The notes: generated from the sequence alone by a model not told the origin. A DNA stretch of 47,406 nucleotides from an uncultured Hyphomicrobiales bacterium (GCA_903877935.1 CAIRGA010000012.1:1-47406), one strand, 5' to 3'; positions 17,486-26,503 are shown, numbered from the stretch's first letter. Made by a program: numbers and translations.

Positions 17486-18877
17486 TTAGTGAACCCTGCC
17501 GTCCTTTTTAAGCGCATGATAGGTTTCATCTAACGTCTTGGTTGCTCGCTTGATGAGCTCATCGGCTTCCGCGTGCGAAATCACCAAAGGCGGCGAAATG
17601 ATCATGCTGTCGCGTGTCGCACGCATAATAAGGCCATTGTTAAAGGAAATATCGCGGCAAAGTGTTCCAACGTCACCCGTATTAGCAAATTTTTCCGAGC
17701 GTGATGGTTTATTCGGCACGAGTTCCAAAGCGCCGATAAGTCCAACCATACGTGCCTCACCCACGAGAGGATGATTGCCGAGCGCTAACCACTGCTTTTG
17801 GAAATAGGGTCCGATGTCATTAGCAACGCGATCGACCAGTCCTTCATCTTCAATGATCTTGAGATTGGCCAAGGCCGCTGCCGCGCAAGTTGGGTGGCCA
17901 GAATACGTATAGCCGTGATAAAATTCATCCCCGACGCCGATCACAACATCGGCGACACGATCGGAGACCATCACACCGCCCATTGGCAGATAGCCGGATG
18001 TGAGCCCCTTAGCGATCGACATCAAATCGGGCTTAATGCCGTAATAGTCAGAACCGAACCAACGACCTGTCCGGCCAAAACCGCAGATCACTTCATCCGC
18101 AACAAGTAAGATATCGTATTTTTCGCAAATGCGCTTAATTTCAGGCCAATAGCTTTCAGGGGGAATGATTACACCACCTGCGCCTTGAATTGGTTCGGCG
18201 ATAAAGGCGGCAACACGGTCCTCGCCGAGTTCTTCGATTTTCTGTTCTAATTGACGCGCAGCCCAAATACCAAAATCAAATTGCGTCATATCGCCGCCTT
18301 CGCCGAACCAATAAGGCTGCGGAATATGAACGATCCCCGGAATTGGCATACCACCTTGGCTATGCATGGGCTTCATTCCGCCAAGCGAGGCGCCCGCCAT
18401 AGTTGAGCCGTGATAGGCATTGTGTCGCGCGATAATCACATCTTTTGCAGGCTTACCTTTCAGCGCCCAATAGTGACGAACCAATCGAACCACCGTATCA
18501 TTGGCTTCTGATCCAGAGCCGCAGAAAAACACGTGATTAATGTGCGCGGGTGCTAAAGTAGCAAGCTTTTCGGCCAATCGAATGGCTGGTGCATTCGTCG
18601 TTTTAAAAAACGAATTATAAAAGGCTAATTCCTTCATTTGCTCGTGGACTGCGTCCGCAATGGCGGTTTGGCCATGCCCAACATTGGTACACCAAAGCCC
18701 TGCCATCCCATCAAGATAGCGGTTTCCATCTGAATCTTCGATCCAAACGCCTTCACCGCGTACCATGACGCGACTTCCTTCGGCAGCAAGTGCCTTGAAG
18801 TCGGTAAAAGGATGCATGTAATGCCGCGCATCTGCCGCGCGTAATTCAGCCGTAGGATAGAGATTGGATGAAGCCAT
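17486..18877 (-). CDS. spuC: Class III aminotransferase, putrescine-pyruvate transaminase-like
   Basis: A 463-residue PLP enzyme of the omega-amino acid:pyruvate transaminase group. Residues seen are GSGSEAND (phosphate-binding turn, about 122-129), YHGST, EPIQGAGG, DEVICGFGRTG (D263) and the PLP lysine K292 in SIAKGLTSGYLPMGG. The N-terminus MHPFTDFKALAAEGSRV matches SpuC-type enzymes, which move an amino group from putrescine or cadaverine to pyruvate. The start at 18877 has AGGA 6 bases upstream; the ATG at 18883 touches that motif and is too close. It lies between the puuA-like and puuB-like genes. It could also act on beta-alanine or taurine. Confidence 0.88.
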   Translation of the reverse strand: MASSNLYPTAELRAADARHYMHPFTDFKALAAEGSRVMVRGEGVWIEDSDGNRYLDGMAGLWCTNVGHGQTAIADAVHEQMKELAFYNSFFKTTNAPAIRLAEKLATLAPAHINHVFFCGSGSEANDTVVRLVRHYWALKGKPAKDVIIARHNAYHGSTMAGASLGGMKPMHSQGGMPIPGIVHIPQPYWFGEGGDMTQFDFGIWAARQLEQKIEELGEDRVAAFIAEPIQGAGGVIIPPESYWPEIKRICEKYDILLVADEVICGFGRTGRWFGSDYYGIKPDLMSIAKGLTSGYLPMGGVMVSDRVADVVIGVGDEFYHGYTYSGHPTCAAAALANLKIIEDEGLVDRVANDIGPYFQKQWLALGNHPLVGEARMVGLIGALELVPNKPSRSEKFANTGDVGTLCRDISFNNGLIMRATRDSMIISPPLVISHAEADELIKRATKTLDETYHALKKDGRVH

Positions 18878-18902
18878 AATCATTCCTGCTTGAAAAAGAA
18901 AA

Positions 18903-20291
18903 TTAGACGTTCAAGAGCAGATATTCCCGCTCCCACGGACTGATGACACCCATATAGGTTTCAAACTCGGCACGCTTGATCGCGCCATAGGTCGCTACAA
19001 AACCCTTGCCAAAAATATCGGCGAGTTCTTCACAATCCTCAAAGAGCTGAACCGCTTCCAAAAGGCCGCGCGGCAGGCCGAAGGGTAGATCATAAGCCGA
19101 ACCCTCGATCGGCTCGGATGGTGCTAAGCCTTCGACCATGCCGAGATATCCACACGCGAGCGAAGCGGCAATCGCAAGATAAGGATTGGCATCGGACGAA
19201 GGAATGCGATTCTCGACGCGGCGTGCTTCAGGACCTGAATTAGGTACACGCAAGCCAACAGTGCGGTTATCATAGCCCCAATGGACATTTATCGGTGCCA
19301 CAGATTTGCGGACCAATCGGCGATAGGAATTCACATAGGGCGCCATGATGCACATGACATGGGGCAAATAGCGTTGCTGCCCGGCGATAAACGAAAAGAA
19401 TTCAGGCGTCGGCTTCCCGTCTTTATCGGAGAAAATATTTTTTCCCGTCTTGGTATCGACAATCGATTGGTGAATATGCATGGCCGAACCTGGCTCATTG
19501 GCAATCGGCTTAGCCATAAAGGTTGCATACATATTATGCTTGAGCGCGGCCTCGCGGATGGTGCGCTTGAACAGAAACACTTGGTCGGCCAACGCCAATG
19601 GATCGCCGTGACGCAAATTGATTTCCATTTGCGCCGCACCCTCTTCGTGGATTAGCGTATCAATCTCAAGGCCTTGTGCTTCGGAAAAATCATAAATGTC
19701 GTCGAACAAATCATCGAATTCGTTCACCGCCGCCATAGAGTAGGATTGTCGCCCCGTCTCTGCTCGCCCTGAGCGGCCGACCGGTGGCTTTAATGGATAA
19801 TCCGGGTCCTGATTGCGCTCGACGAAGTAAAACTCGAGCTCAGGCGCAACGGTGGCCTGCCAACCTTTGTGACGATAAAGGTCGATGATCCGACGGAGCA
19901 ATTGCCGAGGTGCAATTTCAACCGGACGGCCATCTTGCTGAAACGCGTCATGGATAACTTGCGCGGTTGGATCAGAGGCCCATGGAACAACCGACAGGGT
20001 CGAAAAATCGGGCTCGAGATGGATATCGCCATCTGCCGCATCATACGGGAAATTTTCATCATCAGAGGGATAATCCCCCGTAATGGTTTGAAGAAATATC
20101 GAGCCAGGCAAGGACATGCGAGGCGCATCGACAAATTTGGCAGCCGGCATCATCTTGCCGCGGGCGACGCCGGCCATGTCCGGGACAATGCATTCGATAT
20201 CTTCTAGTCCCCGCGCCTCAAGCCATTGGGACGCAGTAGCCATGTTTTGCGCGCCCCGAACCGGGGATTTCGAAATTTTCTTTTTTGCCAT
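18903..20291 (-). CDS. puuA: Gamma-glutamylputrescine synthetase (glutamine synthetase-like)
   Basis: A 462-residue member of the glutamine synthetase superfamily. Catalytic motifs are VAPELEFYFVE, MEINLRHGDP, GSAMHIHQS, INVHWGYDNRTVGLRVP and ENRIPSSDANPYLAIA. The adenylylation-site region typical of GlnA is absent. PuuA uses ATP to join glutamate to putrescine, the first step of the Puu pathway. GGAA lies 7 bases before the ATG at 20291. It is first in the puuA-spuC-puuB unit and diverges from the potF transporter gene, with about 290 bp of shared upstream DNA. A paralogous ligase is at 25110-26489. Confidence 0.88.
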   Translation of the reverse strand: MAKKKISKSPVRGAQNMATASQWLEARGLEDIECIVPDMAGVARGKMMPAAKFVDAPRMSLPGSIFLQTITGDYPSDDENFPYDAADGDIHLEPDFSTLSVVPWASDPTAQVIHDAFQQDGRPVEIAPRQLLRRIIDLYRHKGWQATVAPELEFYFVERNQDPDYPLKPPVGRSGRAETGRQSYSMAAVNEFDDLFDDIYDFSEAQGLEIDTLIHEEGAAQMEINLRHGDPLALADQVFLFKRTIREAALKHNMYATFMAKPIANEPGSAMHIHQSIVDTKTGKNIFSDKDGKPTPEFFSFIAGQQRYLPHVMCIMAPYVNSYRRLVRKSVAPINVHWGYDNRTVGLRVPNSGPEARRVENRIPSSDANPYLAIAASLACGYLGMVEGLAPSEPIEGSAYDLPFGLPRGLLEAVQLFEDCEELADIFGKGFVATYGAIKRAEFETYMGVISPWEREYLLLNV

Positions 20292-20585
20292 GATTTATTC
20301 CAAAATAATTCCTTAGAGTATCCAATACGCCAATCAACCGTTTCCGTTTACGGCTATTAGCAGAAACCGCCACTATTATGGGCCCGGTGTGACAGATTTC
20401 GCAATTTGGCGCTGTCCTTGGCTATACCTCATTATGGAACAGACATTCAAGCAATCCCCCAATGACTTCTATATTAGGGCTTTTCAGACAGGGCTTTCGT
20501 GCTTTAACACCATCGTTGGCGCTGTTAATTTGGACAATTGCGACAGCGATAAACTTCGGCCATCGGTCGACTACGGAGTATTCGG
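20292..20585. promoter_or_regulatory. Divergent puuA/potF control region
   Basis: These 294 bp separate two divergent polyamine operons and hold no convincing gene. TTGGCGCTGT occurs twice as a direct repeat, at 20406-20415 and 20516-20525, 110 bp apart. An AATTGCGACAGCGATAA stretch follows the second copy. The repeats are candidates for an activator or repressor site, though a 10 bp repeat may be chance. No clear sigma-70 boxes stand out. Confidence 0.35.
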
Positions 20586-21707
20586 ATGAAACGGACACAT
20601 AAAATCGGTTTGTTCACACTAATGGCTGCTCTGCTGAGCGCCCTATCTTTTCCAGCGTTTGCCGAAAATCGCGTTGTAAACGTCTATAACTGGTCGGACT
20701 ATATCGATCCGGCCATTTTGGATGATTTTACCAAAGAGACCGGGATTACAGTTAAGTACGATGTGTTCGACTCCAATGAGCTGCTGGAGACCAAATTATT
20801 GGCTGGCAAGACGGGTTATGATGTCGTCGTGCCATCGGGCAATTTCTTGGGCCGTCAAATCGGCGCCGGCGTCTTTGTAAAGCTTGATAAGTCGAAATTG
20901 CCGGGCCTCTCCCATGTGTGGCCCGATGTGGCCAATCGTCTCGCTACCTATGACCCTGGCAATGAATATGCCGTCAATTATATGTGGGGCACGACCGGCA
21001 TTGGTTACAATGTCGCCAAGATCAAAGAGCGGATGCCGGATGCGCCGCTCGATTCCTGGAAATTAGTATTCGACCCTGACGTGCTTGCAAAATTCAAAGA
21101 TTGCGGCGTGATGTTTCTGGATGCACCGGATGAAGTTATCCCAGCCGCGCTCAACTATCTCGGCAAGGATCCAAATTCACGCAACCCTGATGATTTCACC
21201 GCGGCCGAAGAGCTCCTCAAAAAAGTCCGTCCTTTTGTAAAGAAGTTCCATTCGTCGGAATATATCAATGCGCTCGCTAATGGCGATGCTTGCTTGGTGA
21301 TTGGTTGGTCCGGCGATATCAAACAGGCTGCAAGCCGCGCCGCTGACAAGAACAAGACCCAAAAGGACCCGAAGAAAAAAGTAGAAATCGGTTATTCCAT
21401 TCCAAAGGAAGGCGCTGGCATGTTTTTCGATAACTTTGCCATTCCAAAAGATGCAAAGAATTTAACGGAAGCCTATGCGTTTATCGATTACATGCTTCGT
21501 CCGGAAGTCATCGCTAAAGCATCGAACTTTATTTCCTATCCAAATGGAAACATCGATTCACAAAAATTTATCGATAAGGCGATCTTGGACGACAAGAGCA
21601 TCTTCCCTGATGATGCGACCATGGCGAAACTGTTTATTGTCAAGCCGCTTGATCAGAAATCGCAGCGGGATTCAACAAAGGTCTGGCGCGAAATTAAGCG
21701 CAAGTAA
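20586..21707 (+). CDS. potF: Putrescine-binding periplasmic protein
   Basis: A 373-residue spermidine/putrescine-binding protein of the PotD/PotF family. The signal peptide covers residues 1-26 (LFTLMAALLSALSFPAFA). The mature N-terminus VVNVYNWSDYIDP, the VVPSGNFLGRQ loop, and MWGTTGIGYN are typical of PotF/SpuD. GGAG precedes the ATG by 8 bases. It captures putrescine in the periplasm for the PotGHI importer encoded next. A strong hairpin with a U run directly after the stop separates it from potG, probably giving more binding protein than transporter. Confidence 0.92.
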   Translation: MKRTHKIGLFTLMAALLSALSFPAFAENRVVNVYNWSDYIDPAILDDFTKETGITVKYDVFDSNELLETKLLAGKTGYDVVVPSGNFLGRQIGAGVFVKLDKSKLPGLSHVWPDVANRLATYDPGNEYAVNYMWGTTGIGYNVAKIKERMPDAPLDSWKLVFDPDVLAKFKDCGVMFLDAPDEVIPAALNYLGKDPNSRNPDDFTAAEELLKKVRPFVKKFHSSEYINALANGDACLVIGWSGDIKQAASRAADKNKTQKDPKKKVEIGYSIPKEGAGMFFDNFAIPKDAKNLTEAYAFIDYMLRPEVIAKASNFISYPNGNIDSQKFIDKAILDDKSIFPDDATMAKLFIVKPLDQKSQRDSTKVWREIKRK

Positions 21708-21718
21708 TAAAAAAAGTA

Positions 21719-21749
21719 GGCCCGGCGGTTAACTCTGCCGGGCCTTTTT
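21719..21749 (+). terminator. Intra-operon rho-independent terminator after potF
   Basis: GGCCCGGC (21719-21726) pairs with GCCGGGCC (21737-21744) around a 10-base loop, followed by five Ts. It starts 12 bases after the potF stop and lies 34 bases before potG. Partial read-through would allow lower expression of potGHI. Confidence 0.88.
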
Positions 21750-21783
21750 CATATCCCAGAGAAGAATTTAGAAAGCCCTGCCA

Positions 21784-22935
21784 ATGTCTGCCAAAGCCCT
21801 TGGACCTGTCCGTCGTAAATTCGCCCCCTGGAACGATCCATCGGCCGTTCCCTTGATCAAAATAAGGGACGTGTCTAAAGCCTTCGGCAGCTTCACCGCA
21901 GTCAATAATGTATCGCTTGATATTTATGAGCGGGAATTTTTTGCGCTGCTCGGCCCCTCGGGCTGTGGCAAGACGACGTTGATGCGTATGTTGGCAGGGT
22001 TTGAAACGCCTTCAGCCGGCTCCATCTCCATCGCTGGTGAGGATCTGGCGGGTACCCCGCCCCACAAGCGGCCCGTTAATATGATGTTTCAATCCTATGC
22101 CCTCTTTCCGCATATGAGCGTTGAAAAAAACATAGCCTTCGGGCTTGAAATGGACAAATTGCCAAAGGGCGAAATTACGGCGCGGGTTGAAGAGATGTTG
22201 AAACTTGTCAAGCTCGAAACCTTTGCCAAGCGAAAACCTCATCAACTCTCAGGCGGCCAGAGGCAGCGCGTGGCGCTTGCACGATCAATTGCCAAACGAC
22301 CCAAAGTTTTACTGCTCGACGAACCTTTGGGTGCCCTCGATAAAAAGCTGCGTGAAGAAACACAGTTCGAATTGCTCGATCTGCAGATGGCACTCGGCAT
22401 GACTTTTGTGATTGTAACGCATGATCAGGATGAAGCCATGACCATGGCAGATCGGATCGCGGTGATGAATCACGGTCAATTCGTTCAGATCTCACCTCCC
22501 GCCGAACTCTATGAACAACCGGTTTCCAAATATGTGGCGGACTTTATCGGCGATATTAATTTGCTCGAAGGACGCGTCACGAAAAACGAGCGGGGCCATA
22601 TCGTTCTTGGAAGCGAAGTGACAGGTGGGCGCATCGAGTCATTGGGAGAAACGGTGGCAGGACTTGGTGATAAAGCTTGGTTTGCCGTGCGCCCCGAAAA
22701 GGTATCGATCGATCTTCAACCGCCGAATGATCCCACGGTGAACACCGCTTCCGGAACCGTTTGGGATATCGGCTATGTCGGCGATATTTCCGTCTACCAT
22801 GTCAAGCTCGACAATGGCGGCACCATGCGCGCTTCCATTGCCAATACACGCCGCGTCGTGGAGCGTCCGATAAGCTGGGAAGATAAAGTGTTCCTGACAT
22901 GGGCACCCGATTCCGGCATTGTGTTGACAAAGTAA
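21784..22935 (+). CDS. potG: Putrescine ABC transporter ATP-binding protein
   Basis: A 383-residue ABC ATPase of the polyamine/iron/sulfate importer type. Walker A is GPSGCGKTT (57-65), the signature LSGGQRQR (155-162), and Walker B VLLLDEPLGALD (175-186, E180). The switch histidine lies in VTHDQDEA. A C-terminal TOBE-type domain follows from about residue 290. Two subunits power PotHI in the inner membrane. The Shine-Dalgarno is weak, so translation may be low. It is directly followed by potH. Confidence 0.93.
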   Translation: MSAKALGPVRRKFAPWNDPSAVPLIKIRDVSKAFGSFTAVNNVSLDIYEREFFALLGPSGCGKTTLMRMLAGFETPSAGSISIAGEDLAGTPPHKRPVNMMFQSYALFPHMSVEKNIAFGLEMDKLPKGEITARVEEMLKLVKLETFAKRKPHQLSGGQRQRVALARSIAKRPKVLLLDEPLGALDKKLREETQFELLDLQMALGMTFVIVTHDQDEAMTMADRIAVMNHGQFVQISPPAELYEQPVSKYVADFIGDINLLEGRVTKNERGHIVLGSEVTGGRIESLGETVAGLGDKAWFAVRPEKVSIDLQPPNDPTVNTASGTVWDIGYVGDISVYHVKLDNGGTMRASIANTRRVVERPISWEDKVFLTWAPDSGIVLTK

Positions 22936-22945
22936 GGTGCAGCCG

Positions 22946-23863
22946 ATGGCCAACCCTCTTCAAGCGCAAAATCGACGCTGGATCCTTACCGCCATTCCCT
23001 ATCTCTGGATGGTGATCTTTTTTCTGGTACCATTCTTCATCGTTCTTAAAATTTCATTTTCGAACTCTGAAATTGCTCAACCACCCTATTCGCCCGTGTT
23101 CGATTTCCTCACGGATGGGTGGGATGAATCGCTGGATAAATTGACCTCGCTCACCACGGATAATTATCTCCGTCTCATTCAGGATTCGATCTATTCGAGC
23201 TCTTATCTTTCCAGCCTTTGGATTGCTGGCTCATCGACCGTGATGATGCTCTTTATCGCCTATCCGATTGCCTATGGCATGGCACGAGCGCCAAAATCGT
23301 GGCGGCCGACGCTTGTGATGATGGTGATCCTACCCTTTTGGACGAGCTTTCTCATCCGCGTCTATGCCTGGATTGCCATTCTCTCGGAAGAGGGCCTTTT
23401 AAATTCAGCGCTCGCTTGGCTTGGCGTTATCGACGAGCCTATTCAAATTCTATCCACCAATACAGCCGTTTACATTGGTATTCTCTATTCCTATTTGCCG
23501 TTCATGGTATTGCCGCTTTACTCCAATTTGGAAAAGATGGACGATAGCCTGATTGAAGCGGCAAAGGATTTAGGATGCACGCAGATTGGTGCGTTTTGGC
23601 GCGTTACCTTTCCACTCTCCCTTCCAGGCGTCATTGCCGGATGTTTTCTTGTCTTCATTCCAGCCGTTGGTGAATTTGTTATCCCCGATCTACTTGGCGG
23701 ATCAGATACGATCATGATCGGCAAAACCATGTGGGAAGAGTTTTTCAACAACCGCGATTGGCCTGCAGCATCGGGCGTTGCCATCGCACTTCTCATCATT
23801 TTGATGATCCCGATCATGATCTTTCAAGCCAATGAAGCGCGGCAGCAGGAGGCAGGTCGATGA
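22946..23863 (+). CDS. potH: Putrescine ABC transporter permease
   Basis: A 305-residue membrane permease with six predicted helices and the binding-protein-dependent EAA loop EAAKDLGCTQIGAFWRVTFP (about residues 201-220). The N-terminal part has a periplasmic insert with repeated SY/SS residues, as in PotB/PotH proteins. The ATG at 22946 is preferred over a GTG at 22937 because AAGG sits 8 bases before the ATG. Its end overlaps the potI start by four bases (ATGA). Confidence 0.9.
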   Translation: MANPLQAQNRRWILTAIPYLWMVIFFLVPFFIVLKISFSNSEIAQPPYSPVFDFLTDGWDESLDKLTSLTTDNYLRLIQDSIYSSSYLSSLWIAGSSTVMMLFIAYPIAYGMARAPKSWRPTLVMMVILPFWTSFLIRVYAWIAILSEEGLLNSALAWLGVIDEPIQILSTNTAVYIGILYSYLPFMVLPLYSNLEKMDDSLIEAAKDLGCTQIGAFWRVTFPLSLPGVIAGCFLVFIPAVGEFVIPDLLGGSDTIMIGKTMWEEFFNNRDWPAASGVAIALLIILMIPIMIFQANEARQQEAGR

Positions 23864-24678
23864 AACGATTGAGCCTGTTTAATGTCGTATCTCTCACCAT
23901 TGGCTTCACGTTTCTGTATCTGCCGATTGTTTTACTGGTGATCTATTCGTTCAATGCCGGGCGATCCGTTGCGGTGTGGGGGGGATGGTCCACTAAATGG
24001 TACGGCTCGGTCTTTGAAAACCAGCAATTGTTGGATGCAGCGTGGATCACGTTAAAGGTCGGCGTATTATCAGCCAGTGTGGCGACCATTCTCGGCACCA
24101 TGGCCGCCATTGCGCTGGCGCGGCATGGGCGTTTTCATGGCCGGACCTTGTTCTCGGCCATGGTTTATGCGCCCCTTGTCATGCCGGAAGTCATCACAGG
24201 CCTCTCGCTGCTCTTGCTGTTCGTGGCGCTGAATATGGATCGCGGGTTCTGGACCATTGTGATTTCGCATATCACTTTCACAATGTGCTTTGTGGCGGTT
24301 GTTGTTCAATCCCGCCTGTCGAGCTTTGACCGTTCGATTGAAGAAGCGGCACTTGATTTGGGCTGCACACCCTTCATGACCTTTTTCCGGATTACCTTGC
24401 CTATTATTCTTCCAGCCGTAATTTCAGCATGGATGTTGGCCTTTACGCTATCGCTTGATGATCTGGTGATCGCGAGTTTTACAACAGGACCGGGAGCCAC
24501 CACGCTACCGATGAAAATCTATTCGGATGTGCGGCTCGGTGTTAAACCGGAAATCAACGCAATATGCTCGCTCATGGTGGCTGTTGTAACCTTCGCCGTT
24601 GTCATTGCATCGGTGCTGACCAAACATCAGGAAGTCGAACGCGAGCGCGCCGAACGATTAGCCGCTAACGCGCCCTAA
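23860..24678 (+). CDS. potI: Putrescine ABC transporter permease
   Basis: A 272-residue permease of the PotC/PotI type with six helices. Its EAA loop is EEAALDLGCTPFMTFFRITLP, followed by LSLDDLVIASFTTGPG, which is highly typical of the polyamine family. It starts inside the last codons of potH (ATGA), so the two half-channels are translationally coupled. It completes the potFGHI importer. Confidence 0.92.
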   Translation: MKRLSLFNVVSLTIGFTFLYLPIVLLVIYSFNAGRSVAVWGGWSTKWYGSVFENQQLLDAAWITLKVGVLSASVATILGTMAAIALARHGRFHGRTLFSAMVYAPLVMPEVITGLSLLLLFVALNMDRGFWTIVISHITFTMCFVAVVVQSRLSSFDRSIEEAALDLGCTPFMTFFRITLPIILPAVISAWMLAFTLSLDDLVIASFTTGPGATTLPMKIYSDVRLGVKPEINAICSLMVAVVTFAVVIASVLTKHQEVERERAERLAANAP

Positions 24679-24696
24679 CCTTAAACGAGATTGCTT

Positions 24697-25047
24697 ATGA
24701 CCAAGGTACCCTTCAACCTTTTGCTTGATACCCCTATCGAGGCCAGTGAACCAATAGCCAGTGAAAGGGTCGTGAAGGGATTGCCAAAAGCGGGCAGTTT
24801 GGCAGCTCTCACCAATGACGAGCAAGGCTTCCATGTCGGCCAATGGGTCTCCGACGTGGGTGCTTGGCGTGTCGACTATAGCGAAGATGAATTATGCGTC
24901 ATTCTTGCGGGAAGCGGGCGGCTGATCGGCGATGACGGCTCGGAACTTCCCTTTAAAACAGGAAGCGCCTTTGTTATTCCGCGCGGATTTCAAGGCATTT
25001 GGGAAACGTTCGAACGGGTGCGTAAAATCTATGCGAGTGCGGAATAG
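24697..25047 (+). CDS. Stand-alone cupin (Cupin_3/DUF861-like)
   Basis: A 116-residue single-domain cupin. The beta-barrel core runs GAWRVDYSEDELCVILAGSGRL...GSAFVIPRGFQGIWE, matching the (S)-ureidoglycine aminohydrolase/EutQ-like Cupin_3 group. The ATG at 24697 is preferred over an in-frame TTG at 24691. It follows potI by 18 bp and precedes a glutamine-synthetase-like gene, so it probably belongs to the polyamine operon. In E. coli the PuuR repressor is a helix-turn-helix plus cupin protein; here no DNA-binding part is present, so a sensor or enzyme role is open. Confidence 0.78.
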   Translation: MTKVPFNLLLDTPIEASEPIASERVVKGLPKAGSLAALTNDEQGFHVGQWVSDVGAWRVDYSEDELCVILAGSGRLIGDDGSELPFKTGSAFVIPRGFQGIWETFERVRKIYASAE

Positions 25048-25064
25048 CCGATCTAGCGTGTACT

Positions 25065-25078
25065 ATTATTGCAATAAT
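25065..25078. promoter_or_regulatory. 14 bp perfect palindrome upstream of the second ligase gene
   Basis: ATTATTGCAATAAT is a perfect palindrome in the 62 bp gap before the ligase ATG at 25110. A weak promoter-like arrangement (TTGCAA at 25069, CCTATT 17 bases later) overlaps it. It is a plausible operator for a local regulator, but no regulator gene lies in the neighbourhood. Confidence 0.4.
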
Positions 25079-25109
25079 CGCATAAACTAGTCCTATTGGA
25101 GCATTTAAA

Positions 25110-26489
25110 ATGGCGTTCGAAGCAAAGGCACCCCACACAGAGTGGGAAGAATTTCTGCGTGGACATCCCGAAACCCGTTTCATTGATACGTTTATGATCG
25201 GCGCTTCGAGCCAAGTCTATGGCAAGCGCGAACCGGCAAAAGATTTGGACCGTGTCTTTTCATCCGGTGTTACGTTTTCAGCCTGTGCGGCCCTTCTTGA
25301 TGTTCATGGCCACGGGCATAATGCGGCGGGCTTAGGGTCAACCGATGGCGATCCCGATGCGGTTGGCTTTCCCATTCCGGGCACGTTGGTGCCGGTGCCA
25401 TGGGCCTCATCACCAACGGCGCAATGCTTACTCGACATGCGCGATGCCAAGACCAATGAGCCGCTTTGGTTTGATCCGCGCAAAATTCTCGGCGATGTCG
25501 TAGCTGGTCTTCATGCACGGGGTTTGTATCCGGTTGTTGCCTGCGAACTTGAATTTTACTTGATTGATTCCGAGCGCACAGAAAAAGGCGGCATTCGTCC
25601 TTCGCGCCTGAAGCGGACCGCTGCACCGCCCCATTCGCCCCAAAATCTCGGGCTCGATGCGGTTGAAGATTACGCCGATTTTGTATCCGCGATCGAACAT
25701 GCGGCCGCGCTTCAGAATATCCCCGCAACAACTGCGGTTGCAGAATACGGACTAGGCCAATTTGAAATCAATCTACAGCATGGAAACGACCCTGTTCTCG
25801 CGGCTGATCAGGCCGTCTTATTGAAACGCTTGATCCGCGGTGTCGCGCGGTCTCAAGGTCATGACGCGACCTTTATGGGTAAGCCCTATATGGACCAACC
25901 CGGCAGCGGCCTTCATGTTCATGTCAGCCTATGCGATCAAGACGGGCGCAATGTTTTTGGCAACAAAGAAGGCGAGCCGCTCTTTAATCACGCAATAGCC
26001 GGTATGCAGGCGATGCTAGCAGAATCACTTGCGTTATTTGCACCGAATATCGCTTCGTTCCGTCGCTTCAAACCGCATAATTTTGTGCCGGTTAACGCGC
26101 ATTGGGGGCACAATAATCGCTCCGTTGCTCTTCGGGTTCCTTTGGGCGAGGGACAAGCGAAGCGCATCGAGCATCGTGCTGCCTCGGCAGATGCATCGCC
26201 CCATCTTGTATTGGCTGCCATTTTATCGGCACTCCATTACGGAATCCAAAACCAGCTGATACCAACAGCGCCGGTTGATCTCAAACGAGCCGACGAGATG
26301 GCGCCTCCGCCCGGTGCCACTAAAATGGCTAAGCATTTTCTGGCCGCACTTGATGATCTGGCAAAAGCTAAAAAATTATCGAGCTTTATTCCATCGCGTT
26401 TCTTGAAGGCTTACTGCGAAATGAAACTAGGCGAATATAACGAATTATTCGCTGAGCCGTCAGAACGAGAGTTCAATTACTATTTGTGA
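25110..26489 (+). CDS. Glutamine-synthetase-like gamma-glutamyl-amine ligase (second paralogue)
   Basis: A 459-residue glutamine synthetase superfamily protein that differs clearly from the PuuA-like protein of this window. It has CELEFYLIDSE, FEINLQHGNDP, GSGLHVHVSLCDQDG, VNAHWGHNNRSVALRVP and EHRAASADASPHL. The last motif replaces the more usual SDANPYL. Such proteins usually ligate glutamate to an amine (polyamine, ethanolamine, methylamine and others) and do not use ammonia. GGAG lies about 10 bases before the ATG. It follows the cupin and the pot operon, so a polyamine other than putrescine, or its acetylated form, is a fair guess. The exact amine is unknown. Confidence 0.83.
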   Translation: MAFEAKAPHTEWEEFLRGHPETRFIDTFMIGASSQVYGKREPAKDLDRVFSSGVTFSACAALLDVHGHGHNAAGLGSTDGDPDAVGFPIPGTLVPVPWASSPTAQCLLDMRDAKTNEPLWFDPRKILGDVVAGLHARGLYPVVACELEFYLIDSERTEKGGIRPSRLKRTAAPPHSPQNLGLDAVEDYADFVSAIEHAAALQNIPATTAVAEYGLGQFEINLQHGNDPVLAADQAVLLKRLIRGVARSQGHDATFMGKPYMDQPGSGLHVHVSLCDQDGRNVFGNKEGEPLFNHAIAGMQAMLAESLALFAPNIASFRRFKPHNFVPVNAHWGHNNRSVALRVPLGEGQAKRIEHRAASADASPHLVLAAILSALHYGIQNQLIPTAPVDLKRADEMAPPPGATKMAKHFLAALDDLAKAKKLSSFIPSRFLKAYCEMKLGEYNELFAEPSEREFNYYL

Positions 26490-26503
26490 GAAGCTGAATA
26501 CAC

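Noticed and set aside
20389-20585. A 66-codon ORF in the puuA/potF intergenic region
   Set aside because: It has a non-ATG start with no SD, no known motif, and lies in the probable promoter region.
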